Source: Linum tenue (lineage: Eukaryota; Streptophyta; Magnoliopsida; Malpighiales; Linaceae). From it: a DNA stretch of 64,000 bases. The notes beneath the pieces are model-generated. The model was not told the DNA's origin and did no database searches. It was given only the letters and a program-made list of their open reading frames with translations. The stretch lies in the NCBI GenBank assembly GCA_946122785.1, contig CAMGYJ010000002.1, positions 25,146,492 through 25,210,491 on the forward strand. The letters run 5' to 3'. The translations under genes and the position numbers were made by a program. How positions within the stretch are numbered: position 1 is the first letter of the stretch; the number at the start of each line of letters is the position of its first letter. Positions 1-11,212 of the stretch are shown here, one piece after another.

Positions 1-161
1 AAAATATAGGTATCAAATCATAATTTGCCATTTGGATTCATGGTTTGATACATTAATCCACCAATCCAATTGGATTTGGATCAAATGGATTGGATTAGGT
101 GGATAATTTGGTGGATGAATTGGATTGGGTTCATGGATTTGGATCCTGATTGCCACCTCTA
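1..161. mobile_element. Right end of a hAT-type MITE (truncated by window edge)
   Basis: The segment is rich in TTGGAT/ATCCAA words. It ends with TTGCCACCTCTA, the reverse complement of TAGAGGTGGCAA, a common plant hAT terminal sequence. The left end lies outside the window, so the TSD cannot be checked. No coding capacity is visible. Confidence 0.5.
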
Positions 162-340
162 ACATAAGATAAATATAACGAAAACTAACTGTGAACTTAG
201 AAACTTGACCTGTTGAACTAATTTTAGTGATAAGGAATGGAATGTAATAATTTTAATGACAAACGTGAAATAGTAACCAAACTTGAAATTTATCCTCAAA
301 CAAATGTACCTTTGGGAACTTTTGGGCCCAACGCTAATAA

Positions 341-402
341 ATAGCCTTTTATGGGCATTCTACACGAAAATATCAAGACTTGGCAGGTGAACCGAATAGC
401 CA

Positions 403-404
<2 letters not shown>
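341..404. repeat. Decayed duplicate of FAD4-locus 3' flank (copy A)
   Basis: The stretch reading gcattctacacgaaaat...aggtgaaccgaatagccaatta is clearly related to 20140-20219 and 31720-31790, which lie downstream of the intact FAD4-like gene (minus strand). It marks an old duplication of that locus. The sequence agtcaattatta in the 20-kb copy is the insertion site of a small MULE. Here the corresponding agccaattatta is uninterrupted and runs into a microsatellite. Confidence 0.55.

Positions 405-486
<82 letters not shown>
402..486. repeat. (ATT)n microsatellite
   Basis: About 27 uninterrupted ATT units. It opens spurious reading frames of poly-Tyr, poly-Leu and, on the other strand, poly-Asn, which are not genes. 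Confidence 0.97.
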
Positions 487-488
<2 letters not shown>

Positions 489-499
489 CTCGTACTCGT

Positions 500-660
500 A
501 GTTGTACAAAAACATTGTTCCTGGCACCTGGGGTGCATGGCGCACTATGGGTCAGTTGGATATACATACAAATATTTTATGAGTTGTGGGTTTGAATTCA
601 TGATAACAAGGATGAGTATGGGCACAATATATTCTGTAAACCGATCGTGCTGAATTTAAC
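500..660. repeat. Duplicated non-coding segment (paired with 3885-4090)
   Basis: Shared blocks include cctggcacctggggtgcatg / cctggaacctgggtgcatgg, catacaaatattt, and the closing tagtaaatagag. Both copies flank FAD4-locus relics and show no coding sequence. They are probably the ends of an old tandem or segmental duplication. Confidence 0.5.
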
Positions 661-1744
661 CCTTTTGAATTTTAGTAAATAGAGTACGAGATATATGGGC
701 AATTTACAAATTAAATATGTCAATAGATTCTTGAAAGAAAAAACACCATATGAAATCTTACTTTGATCAAACTTTATTCATAGAGTTATTAAAATAACAT
801 CGATTTAGCTACAAAATTTAAACATGATTCTATACGTTTATATATTAGATTACGCATTTTCTTTAATCCAAATGTAGTTATGGCCATCGGCGGATTCAGG
901 ACATAGTAAAGTATTGTGTTGTATTTCATTAGAAAATTAGATATCATAAAAAATAAATCATAGTTTACAATGTCGATTGTACACAACGGTATTTTAATAT
1001 AGAGAATTAATCAATAATGGAGTCTACATCCATACCAATAGCATACTCTCTTTCAAATAAAAGAGTTACACAATCACGAGAAATTCATCGCTCATTTTAT
1101 TGGACAAATAAGTTTTTCAAATGTTTCGTTGTCGAAAAGGTTATCTTCGTAGTAGTTGTTGAAACGGGCAATGAAAGCACTAGACAAATCAAGTGACTAA
1201 TCAATTTGTATAGTGTGTCCATCCCTATTTCAACCCGCTGCTCTAGTAATTTTCAAGGGAACCTACTTCATATTGCTTTCAGTCTTTTACATTTTAGACT
1301 TTTAGACTTTTAGATTTTTAGGTTTCATTGTTTATTTTTTTAGACGAAAATCATTGGGACTAGAATTTCTTGGCTAAATTTAGAGTTGTGATTTGAATAT
1401 ATTCATCTAAACCATAGCCCTTGTTACACACACTCTTATAGTCTTATTATAAAATTATACAAGGCCGAATGCATAAAATCGAAAAATTTATAACGACTAT
1501 ACTAGTTTCGGATCTAGATAAGGGCTGGGTCGTAACCCGGGGTGGCCACCCCTGGATCCTCCGTTAGTTATGGAAAACAATGAAAGAAGTGCAACTAGAC
1601 TATAATTTATGGAATAGATTACACATTTTCTTGCTATCAAAATGTTGGTAAGGCAATTAAGCAAATGATGAAGAAGTGTAACGAAGAACGGAAATTCAGA
1701 AAATATTTAGAACATGCAAGGTACTTCGCTGGGACCAGGGAATG
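661..1744. other. Intergenic, no gene recognised
   Basis: AT-rich sequence with only short random frames. The one local feature is a perfect 14-bp palindrome, GGGGTGGCCACCCC, near 1540-1553, in a context (aagggctgggtcgtaaccc) that resembles transposon-internal sequence. No domain or RNA gene is seen. Confidence 0.5.
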
Positions 1745-2620
1745 GGTTAAGATGGATACTAATTTTTTTAGTAATTATCGTGGCAATTTACATCTAAATA
1801 TTTAATTAGCTTTATTTTTTATTTTTTAAAATAAAAATCAAGATTAGATTAAGGATAATTTTAAAATTAAAATATTAACACACCAGATTATTATATGTAT
1901 TTATAATTTATTATCTCCTTCCTCTCACCAAATCCTAAAACCCATCTATCTTCATCTCTCCCCGCAACCTCCCGTCGGCCATCTCTCTTCTCTTCTTACT
2001 CCCCTCGCCGGGCCTCCCTCCCCCTGCACGTCCCTCCCCTTCCACCGCTGAACCTCCTCCCACTCTCCCCTCTCCACTCCTCCACAGCCTCTCCACCCCT
2101 CCCAACTCCCAACTCCTCTCTCTCTCTCTCTCTCTCTCAAGGAGATCGACGAAGAACATCTCGACCGGATTTCATATATGAATTTTTTCATATTGGTATT
2201 GATTTTTTTCGTAGTGGTATCATTTTTTTGCATTTGTATTGATTATATCATGATATTATTTTTCGGTATTGATGTTATTGTATTGGTAGTGATTTTTATG
2301 TATTGGTATTGTGATAGTGATAGTGTTTTTATCTTTTGTTATCGATATCTTGTTTTTTACAATGGTATTGGTGCTTTTCCGAAGTGATAGTGGTTGTCTA
2401 ACGGATTGGTATTGATTTTTTTTACAGTGGTGTTAGTTTGGCTCAACGGAGGCAAGAAAAAGATTGAGAAAAATAAGGAAGGGATCTGGCCGGAAATTGC
2501 GAAAGTAAGAGAAGAATAGAGAAAAAACTATAATTAATATATATTTGTGTAACTTTCTGATATGTAATTTATTAAAAAAATAATTAATACAATTTTTTCA
2601 TACTCAATTTATCATTAGTA
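1745..2620. repeat. Low-complexity element: AT-rich ends, pyrimidine-rich block, GGTATTGAT-like repeats
   Basis: The order is an AT-rich lead, a C/T-rich block (1915-2140) ending in a (CT)n run at about 2114-2138, then about 250 bp of degenerate repeats around GGTATTGAT (2190-2420), then AT-rich sequence. The same architecture (AT lead, CT/GC block, GA run, T/G-rich degenerate repeats) recurs at 51.7-52.9 kb. The two may therefore be members of one class of non-autonomous element. Termini were not established. Confidence 0.35.
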
Positions 2621-2734
2621 ACCATTATGATTACTATTTCATAATAATCACCTTAACCTGTCCCACGGCCAGAGATCGATCCTCGATTATAAAAGGAAAC
2701 AATCCAACACACAATCCACTCAACCTACCTAGCA

Positions 2735-3150
2735 TATATAAAAGTTGGATATAACGTATATTTTGTGAGTTGGAACTTGCAGGAAGTCTGAATTCCCCAT
2801 ATCTAGTTACGCAATCTTTGAGTTGACAGTAAACTATAGAGCACATGCACCACGAGGCAAAAACACCGTGGACGGAGCTAGCGATATACACGGAATGGTC
2901 AGGCCGACAGTTTGCAGATAATATATGAAACATCTCCACAAAGTCAACACTCTCTCCCAAAATGGAAAAAGATTATCCAAGCATTAAAAGCCTTTAGGGC
3001 TTGGGATGATATTATTGAAAGAAGGAGCACACAATTGCATGCTTATCCTGGTCCATAATCTGAATTATGCAGTGCTGCGTGACAAGATCTGATGGAGATA
3101 TTCATCATTTATTTCGACATATGATCAATGAGCTTGTAGGGATGGATTCG
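2735..3150. repeat. Duplicate of FAD4-locus 5' (promoter-side) flank, copy A
   Basis: This is strongly similar to 34368-34765, which lies about 0.9-1.3 kb upstream of the intact FAD4-like gene, and to 21765-22075. Landmark blocks in order are gagcacatgcaccacgaggca, aagattatccaa, gcacacaattgca, and tggtccataatctgaattat. No desaturase coding sequence remains next to this copy. Confidence 0.75.
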
Positions 3151-3299
3151 TGTTTGCAGGAAGGATAGAGTTATGATTTCGGAAGAGGAGTAACTATATA
3201 AAGAAAAAGAGATTTGCTGCAGTGATCGACCAAGAAACTTGTAGTCACAAAGTGTAAAGGAAAGGCCTAAAAAGCAACAAACGAGTTATACTACCAGTT

Positions 3300-3740
3300 G
3301 AACAATTTCATTTGTTTTAACTGATGTAACATTATAAACCAGTTCGACAACGGCCTGTTCTTGTAAGTGATGGATTGCTCCGTTTAATTGAGTTTATCTT
3401 TGTTACGAGAATTGGGTCATCATAGCAATTGGGCTAATTGTCAGCTTAATTATCTTTATTGTTTTAGTATTTTATTATTATTATCTTAATTAGTGTTTTT
3501 CTTGTTTAAGTAGGATTTGGTTATTGTTAGTAGCTTTCTTATAGGAGTAGGAGTCATGTTCCATATATGAGAAGGTAGGGGCTACTATAAATATAAATAT
3601 TTACTATATTTTTCGTTTAATGTCATGAGAAGATTAGAACCCAATTGAGTTTCCTGCTTTGTTATATTTTAGGAGTAGCTGTAAGTAATCTGGAGTTGAT
3701 CTCGCTATCAAAAAAGTACTCTACTCTAAATCATTCGAGA
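3300..3740. other. Possible solo-LTR relic
   Basis: AT-rich sequence with promoter-like ctactataaatataaatat, followed by text typical of plant LTR R/U5 regions (attgagtttcctgctttg). No paired LTR, TSD or internal domain was found, so this is only a suggestion. Confidence 0.2.
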
Positions 3741-3884
3741 AACATATCCAAAGTTTGGTGCGCATGGGTTTTCCAATAAATAAAATCTATGTAACAATCT
3801 CTGCACATGACATGATAGCATTCAATATTCCATTTCTTCATCCACACGGATCCGAATCCATTTCCAACTGTCGCCACTCACCAC

Positions 3885-4090
3885 CATATCTCGTAACTTG
3901 GAAAAGAAATTGTACCTGGAACCTGGGTGCATGGCGCACGTCACAGCACGGAATAAATTAAATGGGCTAGTTGGACACGCATACAAATATTTAGTCGGGT
4001 TTGGATTTATGATTAAGAGTATGAGTATGGCCAAAATTTGGTCTATTTTGTGCCTGATTTTATGTCTGGGATCCTAGTAAATAGAGCCGC
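3885..4090. repeat. Duplicated non-coding segment (paired with 500-660)
   Basis: See the partner at 500-660. This copy carries small insertions relative to it, for example around the cacgtcacagcacgg stretch. Non-coding. Confidence 0.5.
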
Positions 4091-4099
4091 ATGACATGG

Positions 4100-5410
4100 T
4101 ACAAACACAATGCCCTTTATAAATTAGAACTAGCTTGGCCCCAGTCAGTTGGCCGGAGAAAGGTGAGGTATGAAATTTGATAATGTAATGGAGTGTATAG
4201 TTTATTGTTGTATAGTTTTTTTTGGAAACACGTGATAAAAATAGTGAATTTTAGCAGGGAAGAGACATGAATGATGCAACGAATCAAAAATCAGCCTTAT
4301 GAACCAAAATCAAGTACCTGTTACCTTGTGAAACAATATTGTTGCTGGCAATATGATGAGGTGGAGTAAGTTTTATAGAAACCGAATTCCAGAAAATCGA
4401 ATAAAAAATTGCCTATCCCTCACAATCGTTGCTAGATTTTACTCGGCCCGTTGGCCGATTAATTTGCTTTATAAAACTTTCATCTTGTCGTCATTGTGCT
4501 TTTTGTTTTTTGCCAGGTCATGATAAAATCTAAAGAAATCAAGAATGAACAACACGATTTGGGATAGGAACTGTCGTTCTTGTATCCCTAGAAAATGGTG
4601 GTAAACACGGACTCACCTGCCAAACTTGTTCGGATTGAGATTTTTATCGAGTATCAGGAAACCATGTGGTTATAAATTAGACTTGATGAAAACGTGCAAA
4701 AACTTGAAATTCAGCATGTTTGACTGACCCATGCCAAACTCTAATTATTCTTTACTTTTAAACTTTCTATTTGAAAATAAAAAATAGTGAAAGAAAAGAG
4801 ATGACTGCAATTCACCATTTGCACATCACTGATTCGGGAATAAAACTATAGAAATTCGAAAGGAAACTGAAAATGTTTAGAATCGTTTTAATGTTAAAGA
4901 CAACCAAATAGATCTTTCTGTTTTAACGATTCCCTATAAAATACACTATAATTTAATCATTATGATAAAAATTGGACTAATTGGGTTGGTCAAGGTTGAA
5001 CCATTGAATAACTTTAAAATACATTATATTTTAGCCACTAAGATATAAAATAATAGCATAATATATATTATGCTAGAGAAAATAGCTTGTTTTAGAATGG
5101 CAAACTCATGATGTTCATTTGTTTTACTTGATGGTCAAATCCTGTGTAGGTTAGGCCCATTCAACTCTTTTATTTTATGGTTAGCGGTTAGCCCATTAGA
5201 ATCCATGCATTAGTTTATTTTTAATTTTTTTCTTTTTATCAAAAAAAGGAGTATTGTTTTTGCCTTTTCATATATATTTTATCACCACGGAGAAATAAAA
5301 GGGCTTAAAGAAAACAATTGACACTCATGGACCCGTTTAAATCTGCATGTGTACGGTAAGTTGGCCCGTTCCACAGAGGAAAGGGAAAAAAATTGACACT
5401 CCCTATTCTA
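4100..5410. other. Intergenic with two Helitron-like 3' termini
   Basis: On the minus strand, hairpin-plus-CTAG endings occur at 4131 (CTAG next to GGCC...GGCC) and at 4433 (CTAG, spacer, then CGGCCCGTTGGCCG). They resemble the better-supported terminus at 5701. Matching TC 5' ends were not identified, so no element boundaries are given. No coding sequence is seen. Confidence 0.3.
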
Positions 5411-5411
5411 C

Positions 5412-5665
5412 CCTTCCTACAAACGCTCATGGAGCAGGGAATTTGAAATGGAGGAAGGATTTTTGTGCTCCCCGCTATTATATGTTTTTAATTTAAAAAG
5501 ATACAACAAATGTACTTAGTGTGATTGGTTATGATTCTTGCTTTTCTTTAAAGTGGTCATGGTTCGAATCACAGTATGTGTCTTTTTAATGAATAAAAAA
5601 TAGTAATTGTAAAGGCCAAAATGTCCTTCCTACTTTCACTCTCGTTGCAGGAAATTTGAAATGGA
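5412..5665 (+). repeat. tRNA-like (SINE-type) segment flanked by direct repeats
   Basis: The centre carries a polymerase III B-box-like GGTTCGAATCA (5562-5572) and an A-box-like tgtgattggttatg about 40 bp upstream. The flanks repeat gcagggaatttgaaatggag near 5431 and gcaggaaatttgaaatggag near 5647. No cloverleaf of a functional tRNA can be folded by eye, so it reads as a tRNA-derived retroposon relic. Confidence 0.35.
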
Positions 5666-5700
5666 GCAACAGTTTTCCCCGTTGGCCGATTGAGAAATAA

Positions 5701-7641
5701 CTAGCTTTTTACCCGGCCCGTTGGCCGGAGATGTTCATTTTATCATTGACATTAATTCAATTTATCTATATGTTTAAACTATTTTAGACCTTCTAAATTT
5801 ATTATATTTTGTATTGATAAGTGAGTATGTGAATTCTCTAATACTTAGCACATTCACTTATACTGTTTGAATTCTCTAATCATAAACCATGTCATAAAGG
5901 TATACCACGTCCATGTACAATTTTTTCTATCTTATATGAATCCATGTTGTTTAGATGAGGACATTTTACGGAGAGTTTCTTTGTATATATACTTTATTAT
6001 TGGATAAATTTCTTCATCCCAATTTGAAGTTGACACTTTGAATGTTCATGAAGTTTACTGTAAAATCTTATTTGTATTTAGTCTCTTATACAATATGTAT
6101 CAATTGCTAATTTCTGAAAATTAATTTGGACTAACTGAGACTCATTATCGTTGTTTATATATTGTTTTAGAATCTCAATCCAAGATACTCACATTCGGAT
6201 TTTGATCTTAATATGGTGTGTTAGTGTATAATTTTACAACTTGTAGAACCTCCATTTGCTAAAATTTATTTATGTTTGGTATTTGTTTAGAAATAAAAAT
6301 TTCATTACTTATACTAATATATGCATTTTTTATATTGCCACATTTATTGTCAATATATAAGCATATATATTAAAAAGAGTTTAATTATTTTTAAGTGTAA
6401 TTAACGCTTGTTTTTTACCGGGATTTGTAAAATCTTAAGAAAACAAAGGAAATATGAACAATTGTAAAAGAAAATAAGGGATGGAAAGACATATTATAAG
6501 TGAGAGAAAAGTTATTCTTACTTATCATCTTCATTTATCCAATGAGTTGATCTATTCTTGTTCCATTGAATTTTTATCGAATTATTTTATTTCGTAAATA
6601 TATTATTATTTATGCATGTGTTTTATTGCAAAAAAAAAAAAGCATGTGTTTGCTAAGAAAGATCATACCTCTTACGATGATTAACTTCTCTAATCTTGCT
6701 TCATAGGTCAGTGGTTGATGAACACATGATGTTTAACATACAGTTTAGCAAAGATTCATCTAACTTTCACATGTATCATTTTTTAATGTGTCTTGTGTCT
6801 CATCTTAAGATATGAAGTCAAGTTCATCAACAATCATACCGAAGTCATTTTAAATTTTTTGATTTATAATCCTTGAAAATTTATTACTCCAAGTCTGAAA
6901 ATTAAATTTCTTAACATATGACGTAAAACTTCAGTAGAGTTTGTTAACTTAACACGATCTAGAGCAAAAATGCAAAATATTAGTAATTTGAACTTAGGAT
7001 ACATTGTAAATTATTGCACTTATGATTCATATTTTTTCACTTAATTAGAATGCATAAGGTTTTTGTTTAATGAATAGATTTTATTGCTTGGTCAAGTTTC
7101 TATTCAAACGTTTCTTGTTTTCTCTCTTTAATTTCCATCGTTATTTTGTAACGATAAAATATTATTATGTATGTGTGTTTGTATAAATTGTTCATCAAAA
7201 TGTAACATATTTGTAAATTATTGTCAAAGTGAATTAAAAATTTACTTAGTGAGCTTTAATAAGATATTTGTTTGGTTGAGAAAAAAGTTATATGTGTGAC
7301 TCAAAGACATTAGTCTATTGTTGCGTACATCTATACAATGCAAAAGTAAAAACAAAAACATAAAGGAAGTATTGGAAAAGAAAAATAAATATTGAAAAAG
7401 TTAGAGATAACAAATGTAATATATGTCACTTTTCATACATTATTTATTATTGTGTACATTGATATAATAAAAAAAAAAAGATAAAAGGGAAATGAAATAT
7501 TAAATGAAGAGAGAGATAGCTCCATAAATATATCAATAACTATTTTTCTTTTTGTAAAAATATTGTCCACCTTGGCAATTTGTGAGCTCTCCAAGTGCTT
7601 AGGTGGCAAACAATTACTTTTGAATTGCCATAATATTATGT

Positions 7642-7645
<4 letters not shown>
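5701..7645 (-). mobile_element. Probable non-autonomous Helitron
   Basis: Read on the minus strand, the element begins TCTATACATAATATTATGG, a typical Helitron 5' start. It ends with a GC hairpin (CCGGCC AACG GGCCGG), an 8-nt spacer and CTAG at 5701, followed by T. That fits A/T insertion without a TSD. No Rep/helicase coding sequence is present. A GATA microsatellite lies at the 5' tip and blurs the exact start. Supporting homologues were not available to me. Confidence 0.5.

Positions 7646-7673
<28 letters not shown>
7641..7673. repeat. (GATA)n microsatellite
   Basis: About eight GATA units abut the proposed Helitron 5' terminus. Expansion probably started from its terminal TATC. Confidence 0.95.
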
Positions 7674-8780
7674 TAATAATTAGATTTGGATTTTGATTAA
7701 GTAATGATGTATCAAATTGGATTTAAAGAGTATGTGCGTTCATGCACTAACGAATCTGGCTTATTAGTATATTTGAGATATTGTTTCGACTATATAAATA
7801 GGTTTTAATTCTGATTTTGATGAAATTACTAATGGAAAACATGTTGACATCTTTCTATATTGGTAAAAAAAACCCTTTCTCTCTCTTTAGATTGATAGAA
7901 AACAGCAAGGTCTTTCCTTGGACATATTTGTCGATTGAGAAAATTAATTTACTAAATAAAAATGATGTAAGTTTTCTACTCGAATAATGACGCGCGACAT
8001 AACCGTGGGCAAAGCTAGAGTTGTGGAAATTTAATACAACTCCATAAAATCGGTCAATCCATATAAACCATTGTATGCAAAAAAGTCGAATAATTTCTGA
8101 AAGTAAATATGAACTGAGCATCGATTGGTATGTTGAAAACCTTCATGTCAAGGATGTCACATTTCGAAATATGTTAGTTTGCACCAAGTTGGCTACTCTA
8201 ACAGGGAAAAACTGATGTATTGTGTATGAGATTAGAGCTTCACTCATTTTCCACTTATTTTAAAAGCTCAATTGCAGTAAATACGGTAGGTTCTTAATTT
8301 TTACAGACAAAGATATGAAGACAACTTTCACAACAAAAATAATAATAATATGAAGACAACACCAAGCCACTCGAATAATTTTCCCACTGCATTGACTACT
8401 CAAACTATCCGTATTAACCATATAAATCAGAATCTTGGTCATAAAATTCAAAACACAACTTGAGGCAACAAAACCTTGACCCTTATTTCTTAGTACGATT
8501 CTCATAAAGATGAACAAATTCCTATTGCCTTGCATGTTGGTTAGTGCTATGAACATAAGTGGGCGTTTATGGTTTTATGCTCATGTTCTTAGATCACTTC
8601 ACATCTTTCTTTAGATCACTCCAAGTGAGCCCGAGCATAAATTTAAAAATAACACACATGGCATACACAAATTATTAACATAATAATTCTCATAACCCTA
8701 AACAAATATCTAGTGCATAATGACTCAATCAAATACGTTATCTTTTGACTCTTCTAGTTTATGGTCCTGCCATTTGCGAT
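7674..8780. other. Intergenic, no gene recognised
   Basis: Short open frames on the minus strand lack codon structure, domains and splice signals. No transposon termini are recognised here. Confidence 0.45.
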
Positions 8781-9045
8781 TAGGGGTGGACATCAGTCTA
8801 GACCGAATCAGACAAACTCAGAAAAATCGCGGTCCAATAGTGAAAGATATCTCAAGATCAAGGACCAGACAATATTGCATTCGATCTGTTTTGGTCCAGT
8901 CTAAATGTCAATTTGGGCTATTTTTCTTAAATACTTGTAAAATTAATAGGATCAAGATCGGACCAAATTATATTCGATTCGAAATGATCCACTCCAAACA
9001 TCGGTTTGTTCATGTGTGGACCATCCCATTGCCCACCCGTGTTTG
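8781..9045. mobile_element. hAT-like MITE relic
   Basis: It starts TAGGGGTGGACA and is rich in the half-palindromic words TAGACCGA and TTGGTCCAGTCTA, as in small plant hAT MITEs. The right end (ttgcccacccgtg) is a poor inverted match, and no clean TSD is visible. Confidence 0.3.
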
Positions 9046-9985
9046 CATTCTTAATTGATTCGCTTGGTTTTATCCATTCTTATTGATTTCTTGCCATAAA
9101 CAAATACAATTTGGCAAAGAGAATAGTAAATTTCTAACCATAAACAAATGCAATTTTGAAAAGAGGGACCTAAATTGCTCATTCATCTAGCGAGGATCTA
9201 CTTTTAACCCCCCCCCCCCCTCATTTGGTAATTACAGAAGAAATCGAACAAAATTATGACACAAAATGCATACGGAAGATGGAGATGGGTCACAGATAAT
9301 GTGATTTGAGTAGGTATGAATTACAAAAGGCTTGAACTCTAAGATAAGGCTGCTTCACCATCTCCAAACACGACATGTTTATGGCAATACAAATCAGTAT
9401 CACAACTTGTTAACAGACTTGATAACAGAAAAATTTCACCTGAATGGCCCCAAAAAATCAACAATAATTCACCGAGTCTACAACTTAGGCAATGCGAATC
9501 TCCCAGGGCTCATCACTGTCTGGCCTGTAGAGTTTGTGTTTAGTGAATGGTATGTCAGCGTAGGAATTAGTAAAGTGAAAAAAGTGTTTCACAAATGGAA
9601 AAAGATGAGAACTATAGTTACAGAATGAACAACACTGGTAATTTGACCACAAAATTTGGAAATGGTGGACATTAGTGGTTGGTATTCTAGATCCTAATGA
9701 CCAGTGCGGTTAGATTAATTTGTTCAAATTTAGGAGGCGGCAAAAACGTTATATTTTACATGAAAAAAGAAAGGATTAATGTTTACGTAATATGAGAGTA
9801 GGTTGGGGAACTAATCAACCAACTCTCAAATAGGAACCTTATTCGTTTCAGACAAGTCCCAAATTTCTTAGCTTACTATATATCAAGATCATTTTGTTTT
9901 TTCTATAGAGTTCAAAATTCATTGAAAAATGGTACGCATTACAACTTCATTCAGACCAAGGCCTCCATTCTCACCCAGCATCCAC
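9046..9985. other. Intergenic, C13 homopolymer near 9208-9220
   Basis: Apart from the C homopolymer I see nothing interpretable. The 98-codon frame at 9332-9628 has no recognisable domain and no coding context. Confidence 0.45.
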
Positions 9986-10113
9986 CACATTGTTTCTCTC
10001 TTTCTCACCCCAAAAAACAAACAGAATCATAACCCACAAACCAAATCAGAGTAAAGCAATCAAATTTCCACTCCCAACACGACAACAAAATACAAATAGA
10101 ATCGAGCAGCTCA

Positions 10114-10383
10114 ATGGCTCCTCCTTCCCTCTCCTTGACTCCGTTGCTTTCTCCCTCCACTGTCAAATTTTTCCATCCTCTCTCCAAACACAGGAGGCAG
10201 ATTTCTAGCTTAGGCTTGCCTATCCCCCCAAATCCCCCTCTGCTTCTCCCCAGCTCCCTCCACAGCGAGCCGCACGGTGAAACGGTTGAGACAGAAAAAC
10301 TCAGATTGGAAAAGAGAAAGGGAAAAATAAAAAAACCTCTTTTGATCCCTAGAGAATCCAATCCACAGTATGAAGAGAGAAAG
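10114..10383 (+). pseudogene. Possible first exon encoding a plastid transit peptide
   Basis: An ATG opens MAPPSLSLTPLLSPSTVKFF and continues Ser/Pro/Leu-rich and acid-poor for about 50 residues, typical of a chloroplast transit peptide. A basic, charged stretch follows. Two good donors follow: AAG|GTAAGA after 10383 and AAG|GTAAGG after 10418. I find no downstream exons before the next elements. This may be a gene relic or a captured first exon, and the enzyme it belonged to cannot be named. Confidence 0.3.
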
Positions 10384-10559
10384 GTAAGAGAGAAGAAAGA
10401 ACTTCGAAGGAACCAAAGGTAAGGGAGAACAGAAATGATACCTAATCTGATTGCAAGAACCAGGGGAAAGCCTCAATCGAAAATCAACCTCATCGCCACG
10501 GGTTTGGGGGAGACGGTGGTGGCCGCGGCGGTTATTGTGCTTCTTTCCGGAGGGGACAG

Positions 10560-10670
10560 CCTCAATCAAATCTGTAAAACGGTAAAAGGGTAAGAAACCT
10601 CCTCTTCCATTCCTTCCGCAGATCGATTCTGTAAAAGGGTAAGCAGCCTCCTTCCTTCTCCTCCCTTTCA
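10560..10670. repeat. Short tandem duplication
   Basis: tgtaaaagggtaag followed by aacctcct/cagcctcc occurs twice about 65 bp apart, near 10575 and 10632. Non-coding. Confidence 0.5.
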
Positions 10671-10679
10671 CCTTTCCCC

Positions 10680-11089
10680 CTCTCTCTCTGTAATATGCCT
10701 ACAATTGCTCTTCCCTTTCTGTGACTTTCTTCTCTCTCTTAATAACCAGTAGAAAAGGTGGGCTTATTTCACCCAAACAAAAAATAAATGAATATTATAT
10801 GACAACGTGGGAAACGAAGAAAAGGTGGGTAGTGGACAGTTTGTTAGTTGTGCAATCAGGCGGGGACTCCTATTTTTTTCCCGCTTAACACTCTGCCACA
10901 TCAGCTTCCTAAAATCACTCTATGGGCAGGAAAATTTGAATGGGGGGTGCAGTTTTACTTTTCAGCTATAAATTATACTATAGATGTAGATTATTATGGC
11001 GCAAGCATCCAAAAAAAATCGGGCACTATTCATCAAGAAAAAATCGGAGACACTGTTCACCAGATTTTGCTGTAATCTCATGGCTGTGG
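10680..11089. other. Intergenic, no gene recognised
   Basis: Mixed AT-rich sequence lying between the possible exon and the FAD4 relic. No domain or element terminus is evident. Confidence 0.4.
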
Positions 11090-11212
11090 AAAAACCTATA
11101 CATTTGTGCCAAGATTTCTCGTCATAAAAAAAGAATTATCTCCATAATTTTCTGGTCCAACGAAACCAAAATTGTAACTTGGGAGTCGTCTTTAGTGATC
11201 ACATCCCACTCA
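11090..11212. repeat. Repeat shared with 13955-14100 and 21370-21440
   Basis: Common blocks are gccaagatttctyg.cataaaaaa and tctttagtgatcacatt. It sits beside a FAD4-like pseudogene here and beside FAD4-locus relics at the other two sites, so it probably belonged to an ancestral duplicated unit. Confidence 0.55.

Noticed and set aside
351..653. Overlapping open frames of poly-Tyr, poly-Leu and poly-Asn
   Set aside because: They are produced entirely by the ATT microsatellite and have no conserved sequence outside it.
1935..2387. Open frames through the CT-rich block and the GGTATTGAT repeats
   Set aside because: Low-complexity translation, no start context or domain.
2634..2960. Minus-strand frame sharing a GESVDF.EMF peptide with 21844-22071
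   Set aside because: The shared peptide reflects duplication of non-coding FAD4-locus flank. The frame is not kept in the third copy at 34.4 kb.
5518..5580. Possible functional tRNA gene
   Set aside because: Only box-A/box-B-like words are present, with no complete acceptor or anticodon stem.
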